Shown: positions 16,801-25,030, counted from the stretch's first letter. The stretch is DNA of 47,442 nucleotides from Planctomycetota bacterium (GCA_016860685.1 BOJX01000011.1:1-47442); one strand, 5' to 3'. A program made the numbers and translations. Notes: generated by a model from the sequence alone, not told the origin.

Positions 16801-17610
16801 TTGTTTCAGATCACGATGTCGGACGGCTTCAAGATCGAAGCGGCGATGATCAAGCCGACGAACTTCGACCCGACGAAAAAGTATCCGGTCTGGTTTCAGA
16901 CCTACGCCGGCCCGCATGCGCCGACGATCCGCGATGCGTGGGGAAACGGATATACCCACGAGCAAGGCCAGGCGAACGAGGGGTTCATCATCTTCAAGGC
17001 CGACCCGCGCAGCGCGAGCGGGAAGGGCGCGGTCTCCGCCTGGACGGCGTACAAACGCCTCGGCGTTCCGGAGATGCGCGACATCGAGGAGGTGATCACC
17101 TGGGTGCGGTCGCAACCTTATGTCGATCCGGACCGGATCGGGATGAGCGGATACAGCTACGGCGGGTTCATGACGGCGTACTGTCTGACGCACAGCAAGC
17201 TTTTCCGGTGCGGGATCGCCGGGGGACCGGTAACAGACTGGGGCTTGTACGACACGATCTACACCGAGCGGTACATGAACACGCCGCAGAACAACCCGAG
17301 CGGATATGCGGAAACCTCGGTGGTTGCGGCGGCGGCGAACCTGCACGGGCGTCTGCTGCTTATTCACGGGACGCTCGACGACAATGTGCATATGCAGAAT
17401 ACGATCAAGCTCGCAGACGCCCTGATCAAGGCGAACAAGGATTTCGAGATCATGCTCTACCCGGGGTTCCGCCACGGAATCTGGGGGGAGCACTACAACC
17501 GTCTCACGATGGACTTCATGAAACGGAACCTGCTCGTCCCGGAACCTGCGCCGGCTGCTTCCCCGGCGTCGGGATCGGGGGAGTCGGCGGTCGGCGCGGG
17601 AACGCCGTGA
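13807..17610 (+). CDS. fusion of M14 metallocarboxypeptidase and DPP-IV-type S9 peptidase
   Basis: Secreted protein of 1267 residues combining two full peptidases behind one signal peptide (residues 1 to about 21, cleavage near GSA-EE). M14 part, about 30-545: zinc ligands His102 and Glu105 in NIHAGE, His204 in DTHTTDG, substrate Arg175 in LNRDF, candidate catalytic Glu292 in LAEAYAY, then the accessory region with QPLGTLASYLLEP. S9B part, about 550-1267: beta-propeller repeats (DFSPDGRRVSFVSG), the N-terminus-binding Glu-Glu pair 715-716 in VYYEELF, nucleophile Ser1117 in GYSYGG, Asp1191/1192 in GTLDDNVH and His1223 in FRHGIW. All key residues of both enzymes are present, so a carboxypeptidase/amidase activity plus dipeptidyl-peptidase activity is predicted. 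The histidine kinase gene follows 27 bases downstream. Confidence 0.92.
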   Translation: MLNVYLWVVGLTGFSAAVGSAEEPLLTVAEKSGFQATARYDEVVDLCRGIDASSPHAAMIEMGRTVEGRSIPVLVLANPPVTTPEEARRGGKLVVLAFGNIHAGEVCGKEALPMLAREILASANPTLLDRLVILLAPILNCDGNERVSKDNRPGQVGPAEGMGVRHNAQDLDLNRDFVKLESPEVQALVRFMTAWDPAIVIDTHTTDGTPHQYTMTYEGPRHAAGDPRVIAYVRERMLPDVTRRLEATSGYRSFFYGNLHDGGATWSTDYADTPRFSTNYIGLRNRLAVLAEAYAYASFKDRVFCTRDFVKLILEHAATNATKIRELLSEVDRETVVRGREPQPEDRVTVRTREGEYDGPVRIAGYVEMDEPGRSGPTETKRDYEARHVGRSVPTESVARAFAYAFPASLANVKEKLQQHGITVEELREDREMSVEVYRVENVRRADRPFMKHVTVNEVAVTVRSEKRRLSAGTILVRTAQPLGTLASYLLEPQSADGLVTWNFFDDDLIVGRDFPVLRLTSPVVVESGPAAGLPQDRGGPREVTFADVLAGREPQLRGSPAAPQGWLEDGEHYLQVRENRLHKVNAASGESTPFHDPQKMAAGLMKIEGFTEDKAKNLAEATRFTMDAARRGALWNRDGDLYYATFDGEFAVRLTKTPDRREELADFSPDGRRVSFVSGQNLFVVDVATQTERQLTADGGGLIYNGKADWVYYEELFNRSERAYWWSKDSAAICFLRLDDGPVNTFTLVDHEPVRQRIEETRYPKAGDPNPLVQFGVVAADGKTEPVFAELRTYDPVQIIISGAGFFPGDGAPAYFYVQNREQTWLDFCVLPRTGGEPKVLFRDQTQAWIESPGEPKFLADGSFLLSSERTGWKHWYLYSADGTLKHPVTTGEWEARGLECVDEAGGWVYVTGTRDSPIAENLYRARLDGAAIERLTQTSGHHNVSVSPKGNLYVDTWSSHAAPPQVGLYRTDGTLVRMLDTNPVRELEEVRRSPVELFQITMSDGFKIEAAMIKPTNFDPTKKYPVWFQTYAGPHAPTIRDAWGNGYTHEQGQANEGFIIFKADPRSASGKGAVSAWTAYKRLGVPEMRDIEEVITWVRSQPYVDPDRIGMSGYSYGGFMTAYCLTHSKLFRCGIAGGPVTDWGLYDTIYTERYMNTPQNNPSGYAETSVVAAAANLHGRLLLIHGTLDDNVHMQNTIKLADALIKANKDFEIMLYPGFRHGIWGEHYNRLTMDFMKRNLLVPEPAPAASPASGSGESAVGAGTP

Positions 17611-17637
17611 CGGGTGGATCGCGCTGACGGTGAGAAG

Positions 17638-18759
17638 ATGTCGTCAACAGAGCGGACCAGCGTAACGGCGGCGGGCGCGCCGGCCTCGGACGAGACGGAT
17701 GCCGCACGGCTGCCGGAGGCGGTGGTCGCCGGGGCGGGCGTAGCGCTGATCGCGGCGGACCGCGACGGCGTCGTGCGGCTCTGGAATCCGGCGGCGGCGC
17801 GGATGTTCGGCGCGGAGGCGTCGGCGATCCTCGGGACGCCCGTCGAGAGCATCCTCCCCCGCGCCGTCCGCGAGGCCGCCGCAGAGGGACTGCGCCGGGC
17901 GCTGGCCGAGGGGGCGGCGACGGAGTTTGAGTTCCGCTACCCGGATGAGCGAGGCCGCTTTCGGGAACTTGCGGTGAACGTGTCCGCACTGACCGGGGGC
18001 GGGGGCGAGACGATCGGCGTGCTGCTTTCCGCGCGGGACATCACGCGCCGTTTCGAGGCTGAGCAACGCCTCGGTGAAGCGCAGAAGATGTCGGCGCTGG
18101 GCGACCTTGCCGGGGCGGTGGCGCATCACCTCAACAATATCCTCGGAGGCATCACGACAACCGTGGATTTCGCCCTCGACACACGCGAGGCGGAGTCCTA
18201 CCGGATCGCGCTGGAGAGAACCGCGGAGCAGACCGCGCGTGCAGCGCGCCTGATGCGGGGTCTGCTGTCCTTTGCCGAGGGCGATCCGCAACGCGGCGGA
18301 AAAGCAAGGATCCGCGACGTTCTGGACCAGGTGATTGAGGCGTCACAGCGGTCCGCCGCGTCGGCCGGTGTGTCTCTTGAGGTGTGGTGCGGTCTGCTTC
18401 CGGAGTGGACGGTTCCGCAGGGCGCCGTGACCACGGTGCTGCTGGAGATCGTCAAGAATGCGATCGAAGCCAGTGCCGCCGGCGGGCGCGTCGAGATCCG
18501 GGCGCAAGGAGAAGACGGAGGCGTGCGCATCGACATTCAGGATACGGGGCGCGGCCTGCCCGCGAACGCCCTCGGACGGATCTTCGAGCCCTTTTTTCGC
18601 GTTGATGAGGCGGCGGACGGTCCGTCCGCCGAGCACGCGGGGCTGGGGCTTTCCGTCGCATACGGCATCGTGCGGGCCCTGGGCGGCTCGATCGACGTCG
18701 CCTCGGATGAAAATAAGGGGTCGTGTTTCACGGTCCGTCTGCCCCCGACGCCGAGGTAG
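17638..18759 (+). CDS. PAS-domain sensor histidine kinase
   Basis: Cytoplasmic two-component kinase of 373 residues. A PAS domain spans about 27-140 (GVALIAADRDGVVRLWNPAA at its start, SARDITRRFEAEQRL at its end). The phosphoacceptor helix has AVAHHLNNILGGI with His163/164 (HHLNN instead of the usual HEFNN). The ATPase domain shows N-box ELVKN-like EIVKNAIEA with Asn274, DTGRGLP at 302-308, FEPFF and the GLGLSVAYGIV lid. No membrane segment, so the signal is probably internal. The ATG at 17638 was preferred to a GTG 24 bases earlier because the downstream start leaves a more natural leader; neither has a strong ribosome site. No response regulator adjoins; the partner must be elsewhere. Confidence 0.88.
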   Translation: MSSTERTSVTAAGAPASDETDAARLPEAVVAGAGVALIAADRDGVVRLWNPAAARMFGAEASAILGTPVESILPRAVREAAAEGLRRALAEGAATEFEFRYPDERGRFRELAVNVSALTGGGGETIGVLLSARDITRRFEAEQRLGEAQKMSALGDLAGAVAHHLNNILGGITTTVDFALDTREAESYRIALERTAEQTARAARLMRGLLSFAEGDPQRGGKARIRDVLDQVIEASQRSAASAGVSLEVWCGLLPEWTVPQGAVTTVLLEIVKNAIEASAAGGRVEIRAQGEDGGVRIDIQDTGRGLPANALGRIFEPFFRVDEAADGPSAEHAGLGLSVAYGIVRALGGSIDVASDENKGSCFTVRLPPTPR

Positions 18760-18890
18760 ACGCGGTTTCAGCACGACCGGTACAAGGTGGAACAAGAACG
18801 CTTCCCCACCCTTAACCTCGCCGCGCGACGTAAAGGGCAGGGCGACGCGGCTCGGTCTTGCGACGACGTCCACGCCGTCGGCCGCAAGCC

Positions 18891-19685
18891 TTATTCCTTG
18901 TGAGCCTTTCCGAAACCGGTCTCGCCGCGGCGGATTGATTGCAGCAGCGCCTGAAGCGCCTTGAGTTCGTCGGGCGTCGGAGCCTCGGCGGGGTCGGTCG
19001 GGTTATGAAACGTAGCGATCTCGTCCCAGTTGCGGGCGTTGTCGCGGTCCAGATCCTGATTCGCAATGCGCTTGAAACGAGTCAGGAAGTCTGACGGCTC
19101 GCGCGTCGGAGCCGGAGCGCGAGATCCGGGGCGCGTGTTCACCGGGGGCGTGTCCAGCTTCGCGATCGACTCGCCCAGGGGATTGTGCGGCGCCTTCTCC
19201 TCCGGTCCGGTCGTGTCCACGCTGACGTGACACAGGCGGCAGTCCACGATCGCCTCGACGCGCTTCCGCAGTGACGGCGTCGCCGCGCCGTCGCCCTCGG
19301 CGTCAAGCGGCGGGACGCTTTTCGGATCGGACGGATCCGTCCCGCAGAGGATCTCCACCCAGTTCAGCGCGCCGTCGCCGTCGATGTCGACGCGATCATC
19401 CTCCGCGCCGGGCTCCATCCTGGCCAGGGTCGGCGACACCCGCCGCTCCTGCCGCCGGACGCGCTCCTGCAAGGAGGGGGTGGTTCCCATCGCGTTCAGC
19501 CGCTTCCCGTAAAGCGTCAGGTCTTTGCCTTTCTCGTCGATGTGGCAGTCGCCGCACTTCAGATAATGCGAAAGCAGCTCGAACTTGACCTTCTCGAGAT
19601 GTTCTTCCTTCCCCACGGCAATCGTGCAGGCGAGCAGCAGCGCCCCCAGGGCGACGGCCGTCCCTCTTTGACAAGACCGAGTCAA
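18891..19685 (-). CDS. lipoprotein with two CxxCH haem-binding motifs (TTG start)
   Basis: Predicted lipid-anchored c-type cytochrome-like protein of 264 residues. I choose the TTG start because GGAGG lies a few bases upstream and the product then begins with a perfect lipoprotein signal: MTRSCQRG, a hydrophobic stretch and the lipobox LLAC with Cys20. The frame is open 22 codons further upstream, but that extension is Arg-rich and unlikely. CGDCH at 44-48 and CRLCH at 149-153 are haem c sites. Between and after them are calcium-loop-like sequences, DIDGDGALNWVEI and DLDRDNARNWDEI, as in dockerin/thrombospondin-type-3 repeats. The arrangement suggests an electron-transfer or structural surface protein. 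The next gene on the same strand, upstream at 20728, encodes a secreted unknown. Exact family not recognised. Confidence 0.72.
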   Translation of the reverse strand: MTRSCQRGTAVALGALLLACTIAVGKEEHLEKVKFELLSHYLKCGDCHIDEKGKDLTLYGKRLNAMGTTPSLQERVRRQERRVSPTLARMEPGAEDDRVDIDGDGALNWVEILCGTDPSDPKSVPPLDAEGDGAATPSLRKRVEAIVDCRLCHVSVDTTGPEEKAPHNPLGESIAKLDTPPVNTRPGSRAPAPTREPSDFLTRFKRIANQDLDRDNARNWDEIATFHNPTDPAEAPTPDELKALQALLQSIRRGETGFGKAHKE

Positions 19686-19783
19686 AACACCTCCACGGTA
19701 CGATCTTTCTCGAACCACGTGCAAAGACCGGATGCGACGACGTGAGCGCATTGAATATCCTGGTTGAAAGCGAATCCGCAGGG

Positions 19784-20728
19784 TCAGCCGGGGTTCGATC
19801 CGTCTTTCTTGTCGTCGGAGGGAGGGGCGGGCTCCTTCGGCTCAGATCCGGATGCACCAGCGCCTGGCGTTGAGGGCGTTGGCGCGGGTTGGTCGCCGGA
19901 CGAGGCGGCGGTCTTGCCGGCCGCGGGATCCTGCGGTTTCTCGGCCTTCGGGGTCGGGGTCGCGGGGCGGACGCTGCGGATGAACTTCAGGATACGCTCG
20001 CGCTGCGGTTCGAGGGTCGAGGCCTTGCCTTCAGCTCGGATGAAAAAAGGCCCCTTCGGGTGATGCACGACGGCCGCAATCATCATCTGTCCCGCGACCG
20101 GCTTGCCGCTTTTTCCGCCTTTTGTCGCCCCCTTCAACTCGACTAGGGTCACTTTCAGCGAATTGACCTCGAATTCCTGGGCGACTTCGGCAAGGCGCGG
20201 TTTCGACCCGTCATCCTTGATGAACCCCTCACACCAGTTCTTCAGGACGGTGGACGCCTTGCCCTCGCGCTCAGGAACAAAGCTGACGGCGAGGACCGCC
20301 TTGTCGCGCTTTTTCTTCGGGTCGGACATTTTGAACGCATAAAGCACCTTGTCGCCGGCGTTGGGGGCGTCGAAGACGGGCCACCCGAGCGGTTCGGCAA
20401 ACTCAATGAACGCCTTCTCCGGCTGGCGAGGCGGAGGCATTTTCGCATCCTTCAAGGCGGTCTCGGCAGCCTGCTGCTCCGCGATCCGGCCGGCAGCGCC
20501 TTTCTTTTTCGGAGGCGCTTTGGCGGCGGGTTTCGGCACGGGCTTGTCCACGTCGGGAAGGAGCGGTTTCGGCTCCTCTGACGGCGGTTCCGCCGGCTCT
20601 TTTGCAATCGGCGGCCCATCCTGATCCTGAGGCCTCGGAAGGGCCGAAGCTCCCCCCTCGGGCGCCAAGGCAAGCGCAACCCCGAGAATCCAGAAAGCGG
20701 CCGTCGAGCGTGTTCCAGCATTATGCAT
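19784..20728 (-). CDS. secreted hypothetical protein with Pro/Lys-rich linkers
   Basis: Protein of 314 residues, not recognised. A G-run stands eight to nine bases upstream of the ATG. N-terminal signal peptide about 1-28 (STAAFWILGVALALAPEGGA). Residues 31-75 are Pro/Lys/Glu-rich and the last 60 are Pro/Ala/Lys/Ser-rich; both look disordered. The central domain (about 105-255) is folded, with FIEFAEPLGWPVFDAP, LAVSFVPERE, LKNWCEGF, VTLVELKG and HPKGPFFIRAEG; the pattern of alternating strands and a final helix (RERILKFIRSVRP) recalls small periplasmic domains found in planctomycetes. It precedes the CxxCH lipoprotein on the same strand, about 100 bases apart, and the two may act together at the envelope. 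No function assigned. Confidence 0.7.
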   Translation of the reverse strand: MHNAGTRSTAAFWILGVALALAPEGGASALPRPQDQDGPPIAKEPAEPPSEEPKPLLPDVDKPVPKPAAKAPPKKKGAAGRIAEQQAAETALKDAKMPPPRQPEKAFIEFAEPLGWPVFDAPNAGDKVLYAFKMSDPKKKRDKAVLAVSFVPEREGKASTVLKNWCEGFIKDDGSKPRLAEVAQEFEVNSLKVTLVELKGATKGGKSGKPVAGQMMIAAVVHHPKGPFFIRAEGKASTLEPQRERILKFIRSVRPATPTPKAEKPQDPAAGKTAASSGDQPAPTPSTPGAGASGSEPKEPAPPSDDKKDGSNPG

Positions 20729-21092
20729 CGTATGTACCCCCCAGCAGATCGCCCCGTGCGGCGGTTCAACCGCAATATATTACCCCCGGTCGCCGCCTCC
20801 GCGAATATCGGCTTGCCGAGTGATCGGCGCGCAGGGATGACGGATGCGGGTTTGCGGCGCTTGGCGCAGACCCGCAGGAGTAACGCACACCAGGATCCCG
20901 GATTGCCGGGGGACCGCGACGTTCCGGGCCGCGCATGAACCGCCGACCCCGTCATTTCTGCCGCCGCCGCTTGCCCGTGCCGGCGGAGTCGCCGCGGTTC
21001 TGAGCCGATAAATCCCGGGAGACCGACGGGAACGCGGTCCGCTCGGTTTCGAGCGGAACCCGCGCCCGTCCGAGCGCGAGGCGCCGACCTGA
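20729..21092. other. divergent intergenic region; hairpin upstream of the exopolysaccharide-type genes
   Basis: No gene seen. It must hold the promoters for the secreted unknown (leftward) and the PaaK-like gene (rightward). An AT patch (AATATATTA near 20778) is the best -10 candidate for the leftward gene. A perfect hairpin at 21038-21057 (TCCGCTCG, GTTT loop, CGAGCGGA) sits about 35 bases before the PaaK-like start and would lie in its leader. Confidence 0.4.
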
Positions 21093-22538
21093 ATGATGAG
21101 TGTACCCTACCTTCTGTCCCGGCACATTCTCTGCCCACTGCATGAGCGCGTCCTGGGTCGGCGGACGTTCGCACGCCTGCGTCAGATCGAGCGCGAGCAG
21201 TGGCGAAGCCCGGTGGAGGTCCGCCTGCTGCAAATGCGTCGGCTGCGATCGCTCCTGCGGCACGCCGTCCGGAACGTTCCTTTTTACGCCGCCCGGCACA
21301 ACCCGACTTCACGGGCCGAGCGAGACGGGGAGCCGGATCACTTGAACCTCCGCGCGCTGCCCGCCTTGAGCAAGCAGGACATCCGCGCGCACACGAACGA
21401 ACTGATCTGGCCGGATGCGCCGGGGAGACTGCGGCCGTATTCCACCGGAGGATCGTCCGGCGATCCGCTGCGATTCTTCATCGACCGTCCGCGACAAGCC
21501 TCGGACGCGGCGGCGCGGATTCTGACGCACCGGTGGTTCGGCGTGGACGCGGGTCACCGGGAGCTGTTTTTGTGGGGGTGTCCGATCGAACTGACCCGCA
21601 CGGACCGCCTGCGCGCCTGGCGCGACGGGCTTTTCAATCACCGGCTGCTCAGCGCGTTTGACCTGTCGCAGGAGCGCATGCGCGAGTATGCCGACGTGTT
21701 CCGTCGGTTCCGCCCTCAAAGCCTCTTCGGATATCCGAGCACCTTGTCCCGATGGGCGGAACACCTCATGATGCATGAGGAGGCGCTGCCGACCGGGTGT
21801 CTTCGCGTCGTGTTCGTCACCGGCGAAGTGTGCGACTCCTTCCAGCGGCGCACGCTCGAACGCTGCTTCAAGGTTCCGGTTGCGGACGGTTACGGCAGCC
21901 GGGAAGCCGGCTTCATCGCGCATCAATGCCCCGCCGGTTCAATGCACGTCATTGCCTCGGAAGTTTTTGTCGAGGTGCTCGACGGCGACCGACCGGCGCG
22001 AGAGGGCGAGTTCGGCGAGATCGTCGTCACGCATCTGCATGCCCTCGGCATGCCCTTCATCCGCTACCGGACCGGTGATTTCGGACGCCTGCTGCCCGGA
22101 CGTTGTCCGTGCGGCCGGGGTTGGCCGAGGATGGACGCGGTGCAGGGGCGCCGGACGGACGGCATCCACCTCCCCGACGGGCGGTTCATGCACGGTCTGG
22201 CGGTCATTTACGTTCTGCGGGAAACACCGGGCATCAAACATTTCCAGGTGAGGCAGACCTCGGACTTCGCCCTTGAGGTGCAGGTCGTCATCTGCGAGGG
22301 GGCCCCGTCGGATGTGCTGCGACGGATCGAGTCGGGATTGCGCCGCGTCGTCGGCGATCAGGTTCCGGTGCGGGTGCGGCGGACGGGGACAATCGAGCTC
22401 GCTGCGTCCGGCAAACACCGACCGGTGATCTCGAATGTCGACGCTTCAGCCGCATCGTCAAGCTCCGGCGCAAGCCGCGCCCCCCGCCCGGCCGTTGCGG
22501 TCGATTCAGACGCGGCGCTTGAGGAGGCGATCGCGTAG
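21093..22538 (+). CDS. PaaK/CapK-like adenylate-forming enzyme (phenylacetate-CoA ligase family)
   Basis: ANL-superfamily enzyme of 481 residues that would activate a carboxylate as an acyl-adenylate. The ATP-loop YSTGGSSGDPLRF lies at 116-128; YGSREAG (A5-like), RYRTGDFGRL with its hinge-side Asp, and a CPCGRG zinc-ribbon-like piece follow. The C-terminal 40 residues are low-complexity. The family includes PaaK and the capsule protein CapK. Its position before FemAB- and TIGR03087-type genes fits exopolysaccharide loci of the XrtA (exosortase) type, where it may modify a sugar or amino-sugar. The start is one of two adjacent ATGs. The FemAB gene begins four bases after its stop, so translation is probably coupled. 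Substrate unknown. Confidence 0.85.
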   Translation: MMSVPYLLSRHILCPLHERVLGRRTFARLRQIEREQWRSPVEVRLLQMRRLRSLLRHAVRNVPFYAARHNPTSRAERDGEPDHLNLRALPALSKQDIRAHTNELIWPDAPGRLRPYSTGGSSGDPLRFFIDRPRQASDAAARILTHRWFGVDAGHRELFLWGCPIELTRTDRLRAWRDGLFNHRLLSAFDLSQERMREYADVFRRFRPQSLFGYPSTLSRWAEHLMMHEEALPTGCLRVVFVTGEVCDSFQRRTLERCFKVPVADGYGSREAGFIAHQCPAGSMHVIASEVFVEVLDGDRPAREGEFGEIVVTHLHALGMPFIRYRTGDFGRLLPGRCPCGRGWPRMDAVQGRRTDGIHLPDGRFMHGLAVIYVLRETPGIKHFQVRQTSDFALEVQVVICEGAPSDVLRRIESGLRRVVGDQVPVRVRRTGTIELAASGKHRPVISNVDASAASSSSGASRAPRPAVAVDSDAALEEAIA

Positions 22539-22542
22539 GCGC

Positions 22543-23691
22543 ATGAGCGTTCAACTTCTGGATTACGCGAACGATGTCACGACGGCGGAATCGCCTCCGT
22601 CCTCCGCCAAGCATATTCGAACCCGGGGAGGCGCCGCACGAGCGTCGGAACCACCGCTTGTGATCCGCGAGTCCTCATCCGTGGAATCCCAGCGCTGGGA
22701 CGCTTTTGTTCAGTCGCACCCGCAGGGGACAATCTTTCACACGCAGGCGTTCCGTCAAGCCGTCGCTTCAACGTTTCCGCACCGCGCCAGATGCCTGACG
22801 GCGGAGCGAGGCGGGCGGATCCTCGGCGTCCTGCCGATGTTCGATGTGCGGACCGGGTGGGCGGGTCGGCGGCTGGTGAGCGTGCCTTACGGCGTGGGCG
22901 GCGGCGTGCTGGCGGAAGACGAGCCGACAGCCGATGCGCTGGCGAATGCGGCGGTGGCGCTGGCGGCGGAGTTGCGCTGCGCTGCGATCGATCTTCGTGG
23001 CGGCGCGACGCGGTTGCGCGGGTTTGAACGAGTTGACGGTTATCTCGGTTTCCGGCGCGAACTTCCCGCGAACCCGTCTGACATCGCAATGTGGATTCCG
23101 CGCAAGGCCCGGGCGGAAGTCCGTCATGCCCGGGAGCGCCACGGCGTCACGATCGACGAGGGCGACGAGCACCTGAACCTCGCGTGGCGCCTTTATTCGG
23201 AGAACATGCGGCGGCTGGCGTCGCTGAACTACCCTCGCCGGTTCTTCGCCGCGCTCCTCGAAGCGACGCGGGATCAACACCGTGTCACGCTCGCACGCCG
23301 GCGGGGCGTTCCGGTCGCGGCGCTGGTCAGTTTCACGCACCGCGACGCGGTCATGCCTTACTTTTTCGGAGCGACGCAGGAGGCGCGGATCTGCAGCGCT
23401 GCCCACCTCCTTTATGCGGAGCTTGCGGAGTGGGCGACGGAGCGCGGGCTGCGCACGTTCGACTTCGGGCGGTCCCGCGCCGGAAACACGGGCAGCGCCG
23501 ATTTCAAGCGGTTTTTCGGCTTCGAAGCGACAGTGCTGCCTTATCAACGGTGGACCGCACCGGGCATGAACGTCGCCGATCCCTCGCCCGCCAACCCGAA
23601 AGTCCGTTTCGCACGCCGTTTCTGGCCCCAACTGCCGCTGTGCGTCACCCGTCCCGTCGGAGCGTGGTTGTCGCGGTGGGTCACCGGGTGA
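22543..23691 (+). CDS. FemAB-family protein, XrtA/PEP-CTERM system type
   Basis: Tandem-GNAT (FemABX fold) transferase of 382 residues, a family that in other bacteria adds amino acids to lipid-linked precursors. The ATG was chosen just after the upstream stop; an earlier in-frame ATG gives only a Pro/Arg-rich shadow. After a poorly conserved leader of about 50 residues come WDAFVQSHPQGTIFHT, GRRLVSVPYGVGGG, DLRG, LYSENMRRLASLNYP, and the C-terminal DFGRSRAGNTGSADFKRFFGF followed by the LPYQ segment. The last two and the ending PQLPL closely recall the subgroup associated with XrtA/PEP-CTERM loci. It lies between the PaaK-like and glycosyltransferase genes. The acceptor is probably an exopolysaccharide sugar, by inference. 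Confidence 0.85.
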   Translation: MSVQLLDYANDVTTAESPPSSAKHIRTRGGAARASEPPLVIRESSSVESQRWDAFVQSHPQGTIFHTQAFRQAVASTFPHRARCLTAERGGRILGVLPMFDVRTGWAGRRLVSVPYGVGGGVLAEDEPTADALANAAVALAAELRCAAIDLRGGATRLRGFERVDGYLGFRRELPANPSDIAMWIPRKARAEVRHARERHGVTIDEGDEHLNLAWRLYSENMRRLASLNYPRRFFAALLEATRDQHRVTLARRRGVPVAALVSFTHRDAVMPYFFGATQEARICSAAHLLYAELAEWATERGLRTFDFGRSRAGNTGSADFKRFFGFEATVLPYQRWTAPGMNVADPSPANPKVRFARRFWPQLPLCVTRPVGAWLSRWVTG

Positions 23692-23744
23692 GGAACGACA
23701 AAACCGAAGCAGAGCCTGAACAAGACCGACGTTGACGAAGGAAC

Positions 23745-25001
23745 ATGACGATGAGAATCCTCTACCTGGCGCACCGCATTCCGTTTCCGGCGAACAAGGG
23801 CGAGCGCATCCGCGCCCTGCGCCTGATCCGCCACCTTGCCCAGCAGCATGAAGTCTGGTGCGCGTGCTTCCGGGACGACCCGACCGAGCGGCGCGCGGAA
23901 GAACTGGAGACGATCGTCCACCGTCTCGGGGTCGTGGACCTTCCGCAGCGCGGCGCGTTGCTGCGGGCGGCGAAGTCGGCGCTGACCGGCGCCACTCTGA
24001 CCGAGGGGTTCTACTCCCACCCCGCGATGACTGCCCTCGTGAACGCGTGGATGAACGAGACCCGCTTTGACGTCGTGGTCGCGTTCTCATCCTCCACGGC
24101 AGGTCTTGCCCTGAGTGTCCCGGCTGCGCGCAGGGTTCTGGACCTTTGCGACATCGACAGCGCCAAGTGGCGCGAATACGCGGACCGGTCGGCGTGGCCC
24201 GCAAGCGCCATCTACGCGACGGAGGCGCGGCGCCTGGCGGTGAAGGAACTTTCGTGGATCGACGCCTTCGACGTAAGCGTCGTCGCCTGCCGCCGCGAGC
24301 TTGAGGCGATCTCGGACGCACCGCTACGCCGCAAGGCAAGGATCGTGCGCAACGGCGTCGATCTTCCACCTGAGACGGGAGTCACGTCCGGCGCCTCCGG
24401 GCCGCCGGTCGTCATCTTCGTCGGCGATCTTTCTTACCGCCCCAACGTCGAGGGTCTGACGTGGTTCGTCGAACATTGCTGGCCGGGGATCGTCACCCGG
24501 TCGCCTCATGCGGAGCTGCACGTTGTCGGACGTCGCCCGGCGCGGCGGATCGCGCGCCTTGACCGGACGCACGGCGTGCGCGTCTTCGCCGATGTCCCCG
24601 AGGTCGCGCCCTTCCTTCGCACGGCGCACGTCAGCATCGCCCCGATCCACATCGCACGCGGCGTGCAGAACAAGGTGCTCGAAGCCCTGGCGTGGGCGAA
24701 GCCCGTCGTGATGACGTCCGCCGTCAGTCGCGGACTCGACGCAGACCTGAGCGAGCCGTGGATCACCGCCGACGACGCCGGGGCGTTCATTGACGGCGTG
24801 ACACGCCTGCTCGCCGACGCGGATCTTCGCCGCGCGATCGGCGGCGCGGCACGGTCGTTCGCGCGCCTCGAGTACGCCTGGGGACCGCAGTTGGCCGCGT
24901 TCGAGCGGCTTGTGACGGGTGAAAGAACCGTCGCGAGACCGGCGCGCCTTCGTTCCGCCGCAACGTCTGAACTGAGCGGAACGTTGGCCTCCGGGGAATG
25001 A
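23745..25001 (+). CDS. glycosyltransferase, TIGR03087-like (XrtA/PEP-CTERM system)
   Basis: GT-B glycosyltransferase of 418 residues, probably family GT4. GAAGGAA stands upstream of the ATG (a second ATG two codons later is possible). The N-terminal LYLAHRIPFPANKGERIRA and the DDP motif are the fingerprint of the exosortase-associated stp1 group. The C-terminal nucleotide-sugar domain has RNGVDLP, VIFVGDLSYRPNVEG, a VGRRPA strand, then IHIARGVQNKVLEALAWAKPVV, where the ARG-Q-NK-EA arrangement contacts the donor. Membrane helices are absent. It is the last of three co-directional genes and ends 29 bases from the convergent NatB-like gene. It would add a sugar to the polyprenyl-linked exopolysaccharide repeat. 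Confidence 0.9.
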   Translation: MTMRILYLAHRIPFPANKGERIRALRLIRHLAQQHEVWCACFRDDPTERRAEELETIVHRLGVVDLPQRGALLRAAKSALTGATLTEGFYSHPAMTALVNAWMNETRFDVVVAFSSSTAGLALSVPAARRVLDLCDIDSAKWREYADRSAWPASAIYATEARRLAVKELSWIDAFDVSVVACRRELEAISDAPLRRKARIVRNGVDLPPETGVTSGASGPPVVIFVGDLSYRPNVEGLTWFVEHCWPGIVTRSPHAELHVVGRRPARRIARLDRTHGVRVFADVPEVAPFLRTAHVSIAPIHIARGVQNKVLEALAWAKPVVMTSAVSRGLDADLSEPWITADDAGAFIDGVTRLLADADLRRAIGGAARSFARLEYAWGPQLAAFERLVTGERTVARPARLRSAATSELSGTLASGE

Positions 25002-25030
25002 GGAGACGGTGGCGCTTCACACGCGGCGCC

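Noticed and set aside
14248..17493. Very long open frame (about 1080 codons) opposite the fusion peptidase gene
   Set aside because: Same explanation: composition is Arg/His/Val/Leu-rich, no recognisable motif, and the plus-strand protein has complete catalytic motifs.
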